A DNA stretch of 64,000 nt. Origin: an uncultured Bacteroidales bacterium (lineage in GTDB: Bacteria > Bacteroidota > Bacteroidia > Bacteroidales > F082). The DNA lies in assembly GCA_946408345.1 (NCBI GenBank), contig CAMJRR010000001.1, forward strand, positions 186,001 through 250,000. The letters are read 5' to 3'. The translations under genes and the position numbers were made by a program. Position 1 is the stretch's first letter, and each line of letters begins with the position of its first letter. Positions 60,478-64,000 of the stretch are shown here, piece by piece. Under the pieces are notes generated by a model. It saw nothing but the letters and a program-made list of their open reading frames with translations. It was not told the origin of the DNA and did not search any database.

Positions 60478-60557
60478 ATGCTGAATGCTGAATGTGGAAT
60501 GCTGAATGTAGAATAATCCCATCATTCAGCATTCATCATTCAGCATTCATAATTCAA
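60478..60557. repeat. Heptamer word palindrome (family G)
   Basis: GCTGAAT, GCTGAAT, GTGGAAT, GCTGAAT, GTAGAAT, then a 9-base centre and ATTCAGC, ATTCATC, ATTCAGC, ATTCATA, ATTCAAC. It exactly fills the gap between the porQ stop and the recF start. Confidence 0.9.
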
Positions 60558-60561
60558 CAAT

Positions 60562-61689
60562 ATGTATCTCCACGAACTCAAACTGGCCAACTTCAAGAAT
60601 TGTGAATCAGCGGATTTGCAACTATCGGAGAATGTCAACTGTTTCGTGGGCTTGAATGGGGCAGGGAAGACCAATATTCTTGATTCCATTTATTACCTTT
60701 CGTTTTGCAAGAGTTTCTTTAGCGCCACCGACAAGCAGAACATCCGGCATGAACAGGATTTTTTTGCTATTCATGGTGTATATTCGCATGACGGTAAAGA
60801 CGATGAGTTGGTGTCGTGTGTGCAAAAGCGTGACCAGAAGAAGTCGTTCCGTTTCAATAAAAAGGAATACGACCGCCTCAGCGACCATATCGGCAAGTTT
60901 CCTTTGGTGATGATTTCGCCTTACGACCGCGACCTCATCAATGAGGGCAGCGATCTACGCCGCAAGTTCATCGATGGCGTGATTTCGCAGTTTGACCCTT
61001 TGTATCTCAACGCCTTGCTGAAATACAACAGAGCCTTATTGCAGCGCAACATGCAGCTGAAACAGTTTGCTGAAAGTCGTTACTTTGACCGTGAGTTGCT
61101 TCGCCTTTGGGAAGACCAACTGGCACAACATGCCGATGACATCCATGCCAAGCGCCACCAGTTTTTGGAAGAGTTTCTACCTATTTTCCAACATTATTAT
61201 GAAATTGTCTCGGGTGGCACAGAAAAGGTGAATGTGGTATATCAATCTCGCTTGGATGAAAAGCCTTTGAATGAACTTTTGGACGAGAGCTTGCAGCAGG
61301 ACCGTTATTCAGGTTATACCAACGTGGGCATCCACAAGGACGACTTGGAGTTCACCTTGGATGGTCATCCGTTGAAGCGTTTCGGCTCGCAGGGCCAGCA
61401 GAAGTCGTTTGTGGTCTCGATTCGATTGGCGCAGTTCGAGTTCAATTACCAGAAAATCGGCTACAAGCCCATTTTGTTGTTGGACGACATCTTCGACAAG
61501 CTCGATGACCAGCGCGTGATGAAACTCGTCCGTTTGGTCGGTGATGAACATTTCGGTCAGGTGTTTATCACTGACACACAACAGGGTAGGGTAGAGAAAC
61601 TGTTTGAGAATACCAACATCGACCACAAGATTTTTGAGGTGGTCAAAGGCCAAGTCAAGGAGATAGGAGGTGAATATGGTGTACTTTGA
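60562..61689 (+). CDS. recF: DNA repair and replication protein RecF
   Basis: RecF is an SMC-like ATPase that loads RecA at gaps with RecOR. The 375-residue protein has MYLHELKLANFKNCESADL, Walker A GLNGAGKT (30-37), the signature RFGSQGQQKSFVVSIRLAQ and Walker B PILLLDDIFDKLDDQR. Length is typical. The DUF721 gene overlaps its end. Confidence 0.96.
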   Translation: MYLHELKLANFKNCESADLQLSENVNCFVGLNGAGKTNILDSIYYLSFCKSFFSATDKQNIRHEQDFFAIHGVYSHDGKDDELVSCVQKRDQKKSFRFNKKEYDRLSDHIGKFPLVMISPYDRDLINEGSDLRRKFIDGVISQFDPLYLNALLKYNRALLQRNMQLKQFAESRYFDRELLRLWEDQLAQHADDIHAKRHQFLEEFLPIFQHYYEIVSGGTEKVNVVYQSRLDEKPLNELLDESLQQDRYSGYTNVGIHKDDLEFTLDGHPLKRFGSQGQQKSFVVSIRLAQFEFNYQKIGYKPILLLDDIFDKLDDQRVMKLVRLVGDEHFGQVFITDTQQGRVEKLFENTNIDHKIFEVVKGQVKEIGGEYGVL

Positions 61690-61966
61690 CGTGAAGCCTC
61701 TTGGCGACCTCATAAAGGAATTCTATGAGCAACATCGAGGTGCAGAGTATTTGGACGAAGTCAAGCTCATCAATTCATGGCCACAAGTTGTAGGTCCATT
61801 CATAGCCTCGCACACTATTGATCTTTCCATTAAAAACGGAGTGCTTTTTGTCCGCGTCGATAGTGATGCGCTTCGCAGTGAATTGAGCTATTCCACGTCT
61901 TTGTTGTTGAAGAACTTGAATGAGATGGTGGGGAAGGAGCTTGTCAATGAGATTGTGTTGAATTGA
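61676..61966 (+). CDS. DUF721 (DciA-like) protein
   Basis: A 96-residue protein starting at ATG 61676 (MVYFDVKPLGDLIKEFYEQHRGAEYLDEVKLINSWPQVVGPFIASHTIDLSIKNGVLFVRVDSDALRSEL). DUF721 includes DciA, which helps load DnaB at origins; proximity to recF is common. A GTG at 61670 would add two residues. It overlaps recF by 14 bases and converges on the nuclease gene three bases away. Confidence 0.85.
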   Translation: MVYFDVKPLGDLIKEFYEQHRGAEYLDEVKLINSWPQVVGPFIASHTIDLSIKNGVLFVRVDSDALRSELSYSTSLLLKNLNEMVGKELVNEIVLN

Positions 61967-61969
61967 CCA

Positions 61970-64000
61970 TCACCGCTTGCAAATCAGCCTAAACTCGCAG
62001 TAGCTGCATCTTTTGTCGTCTTCAGCTTGCACAAACGGAATCTCGGTGTCTAGCATTTCGCTTACGACGGCCTCAAGCATGGCTTCCATGTCACATACGA
62101 AAGAATTATCCTCCAAAAAGTTAGGGTCGGCATTCTTGTCGTCTTTCTTTGGAGTCGCTTTTGATAGGCCAAATTCGATGTCGTGTGCGTACTTTAGACC
62201 ATGTATGGCTGCGGTCACCTGATTGGGCATGATGCTCGGATTCTCTTTGACATACAAATACTTATAAAGTAGTAATTGAAGTGCTTTTTCGGGAATTTGT
62301 TTCAGATAATCGAGGTCGCTTTCACTTTGATGGCGCACAGGAACCTTGAGGTCGGTGCTGCTCACATGCCCCGTCTTATAGTCGATGACTCGGATAAGAC
62401 CACCAAATTGGTCGATGCGGTCGGTGCGGCCATAGAAAATGCAATCTCCATGAGAGGTTGGCAGGCTTGACCTCAACTCGCCTTCGGTTTTCAATAGTAT
62501 CAAAGTGTTGTTTTCCAATTGTTTGGAAGTGTAGCTGAGATAGTTCTTCTGTTGTTGCTCAATGGTGACACGGTTCAAGTAGTTGAAGCCCACATCGGGA
62601 AGGCCATTGGGCAAGTTTTTAGCTATTGAAAGGGCTAGTTTTTGTTCCCATTGAGGCTTGATGACTTTGTCAAAAAGTTCTTTGTCAATGAGTTGTGTTT
62701 TTCCGTCTTTCGGGAGATAGTCGGCAAACAGAAACTCTAGTGTGTCGTGGATGATGGTGCCTATGACATTGACGCCCGTGTCTTCCTCAACGCTATTGTC
62801 TTCAATTTGGGCGATATACCGCAGATAATACTTCAAAGGACAATTCAGATAGGTGGACAAAGCGGAAGGGGAGAGGCCTTTCTCTTCGATGAGGTAGTGG
62901 AGACGGTCTAAGGCATTGGATTTCTGTGCGCTAAGAGATTTTGCTTCCAATGAGGACTTGGCCGTGCTGCTGAACGATTCTTCCTCAACCTTGATGTTGG
63001 TGTTCTTGGCCAGCTCGTGCTTGATTTGCAGGATGAATCGGCTGGCCTCGCCACCTGAGGTGTCGCCCAGGTTGTTGTAGTACAAGTAAATCTCTTTGCC
63101 GTTCTGAAGCAGGTGATAGAAGTGATAAGCCACTACAGCTTGGCTTTCGGTATAGCCCGGAAGGCCGCAGGCACGACGGATGAACTGGGGAATGAAGCTG
63201 CCTCGCGACTTGTCGGGCGGCATGATTCCTTCGTTGACACTAAGGAGGTGCAACTGCTCGAAGTCAAGGTTACGGGTTTCGAGTATGCCCATGATTTGTA
63301 GACCATCAGTTTCGCTGCTGTTCATCTTCAGGCTTGTTGCCGATGACAGCACCCGATAAAGGGCTTCAAGGCTATGCAAGTCTTTGATGTATCTTGAATT
63401 CTGCTCCACGACTTTTTGCAATCGACTAACGATTTTCCCGATTTCGCTGACTTGGTTGAGTAGGAACAAGTTCTCGTTTTGCTCTTGTTTCGATTGGATC
63501 AACTGCGCGATGAAAGCCAGCACTTGGTTGACGTTTTCCAGTAAGATGGCAGGTGAAGGTTTATCTTTATGGGTTAAGATAACCCTCAGAAACGCTTGGA
63601 TGTTGGGTGCCTCTTGTAATGCATCAATATCCCTGTCCTCAAAGATGAACTTGCCGTCGTTTACCGCCTTGTATTTCCATCGGTTGAAAGCCTCAAGCTC
63701 GTTTGTGGGGAAGATGATTTTGATGATTTCGAGGTCCGTCAAGTGCAGGACGGTCCAAATGTACCAACCCTCGGCAAGGCGCTCCATGCCATTTTCGGTA
63801 ATCTTTCGGGAGATTCTGCTATGGCGATATAGGGCAAAATACTCCTTGACCAGTTGGTTGACGGGTGTTTTAGCTATCGGATAACCCATCGAGACTTTGA
63901 AACCCGAGTAAGACTTTGGAATGCCGTTCAATACGGGAATCAACAGGCTTTCATCAGCAAGGATGACGGCTTGTTTTTCATCATTCGTTTCTTCGAGTTT
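61970..64000 (-). CDS. AddB-like PD-(D/E)xK nuclease, 5' part outside the window
   Basis: The frame is open to the window end (677 codons visible), so the N-terminus is missing. The visible part has a degenerate helicase region with QIMGILETRNLDFEQLHLLSVNEGIMP and FIRRACGLPGYTESQAVVAYHFYHLL, then a RecB-type nuclease domain: LSTYLNCPLKYYLRYIAQI (first Cys), GTIIHDTLE, YGRTDRID, IRVIDYKTG and CSYCEFRLICKR. The four Cys fit the 4Fe-4S nuclease of AddB. It belongs to the double-strand-break repair branch, together with RecF nearby. A TTG-initiated start near 63943 is not needed. Confidence 0.9.
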   Translation of the reverse strand, partial: KLEETNDEKQAVILADESLLIPVLNGIPKSYSGFKVSMGYPIAKTPVNQLVKEYFALYRHSRISRKITENGMERLAEGWYIWTVLHLTDLEIIKIIFPTNELEAFNRWKYKAVNDGKFIFEDRDIDALQEAPNIQAFLRVILTHKDKPSPAILLENVNQVLAFIAQLIQSKQEQNENLFLLNQVSEIGKIVSRLQKVVEQNSRYIKDLHSLEALYRVLSSATSLKMNSSETDGLQIMGILETRNLDFEQLHLLSVNEGIMPPDKSRGSFIPQFIRRACGLPGYTESQAVVAYHFYHLLQNGKEIYLYYNNLGDTSGGEASRFILQIKHELAKNTNIKVEEESFSSTAKSSLEAKSLSAQKSNALDRLHYLIEEKGLSPSALSTYLNCPLKYYLRYIAQIEDNSVEEDTGVNVIGTIIHDTLEFLFADYLPKDGKTQLIDKELFDKVIKPQWEQKLALSIAKNLPNGLPDVGFNYLNRVTIEQQQKNYLSYTSKQLENNTLILLKTEGELRSSLPTSHGDCIFYGRTDRIDQFGGLIRVIDYKTGHVSSTDLKVPVRHQSESDLDYLKQIPEKALQLLLYKYLYVKENPSIMPNQVTAAIHGLKYAHDIEFGLSKATPKKDDKNADPNFLEDNSFVCDMEAMLEAVVSEMLDTEIPFVQAEDDKRCSYCEFRLICKR

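Noticed and set aside
63900-63943. Start codon of the AddB-like gene near 63943
   Set aside because: The frame continues without a stop to the window end (LEETNDEKQAVILADESLLIP), so the real start lies outside.

Overview
The window reads as a chromosomal stretch of an uncultured Bacteroidales (Bacteroidota). The evidence is the gene families (SecDF fusion, DUF4290, DUF4293, DUF3078, GWxTD protein, long NusB, PorQ, type IX secretion sorting domains, FISUMP-type lipoproteins), promoters of the form TTTG-N19/21-TANNTTTG without Shine-Dalgarno leaders, and abundant SPII lipoproteins. No rRNA, prophage or CRISPR array was found. The bases at both ends cut through genes.

Layout. 1-8.4 kb: an Omp28-like protein (cut by the window start), secDF, an ABC-2 exporter pair, dnaJ and grpE, all on the minus strand. 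8.6-12 kb: a small T9SS-type protein plus a FISUMP protein, then murA and DUF4290. 12-16.6 kb: UvrD/PcrA helicase flanked by two RelE/ParE-type toxin-antitoxin pairs, tRNA-Lys and a Sua5/YrdC protein. 16.7-23 kb: a PurF-like protein behind a possible attenuator, SRP RNA, mpl, a LolA-like protein, rho. 23-31.6 kb: DUF4293, a YfcE-like phosphodiesterase, DUF3078, a TonB-like protein, rlmB, a REP-associated transposase surrounded by nine palindromes, a DPP5-like peptidase and a duplicated FISUMP lipoprotein. 31.8-43 kb: efp, MntA/HepT, LpxD, an esterase, a DPP III-like lipoprotein, an ATPase gene bracketed by inverted repeats, zinc-ribbon and DUF3267 membrane proteins, a PfkB kinase and two tRNA-Ser genes. 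43.4-55.2 kb: accessory envelope region with two TPR-membrane-HTH regulator candidates, a GWxTD protein, an LpxL-like acyltransferase, a glycosyltransferase, beta-barrels, DUF3244-like lipoproteins and a T9SS cargo protein. 55.3-64 kb: aroQ, an Fe-S aldo/keto reductase, ferritin, rubrerythrin, nusB, porQ, recF, a DUF721 protein and an AddB-like nuclease cut by the window end.

Most striking are the non-coding elements. Many intergenic gaps hold long imperfect palindromes whose arms are built from a short word (6, 7, 8, about 10 or 11 bp) repeated with drift on one arm and its complement on the other. At least seven word families use this same design. A separate family of about 20-bp palindromes surrounds, and is inserted in frame inside, a RAYT transposase gene, with paired base changes that keep the stem intact. 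Other points for a second look are an ATPase gene with 31-bp inverted terminal repeats, a two-promoter set of shared 13-bp sites at 48.7 and 49.5 kb, a secreted protein that seems to begin with ATA, MurA with Asp in place of the catalytic Cys, and a PurF-like protein lacking the glutaminase Cys.
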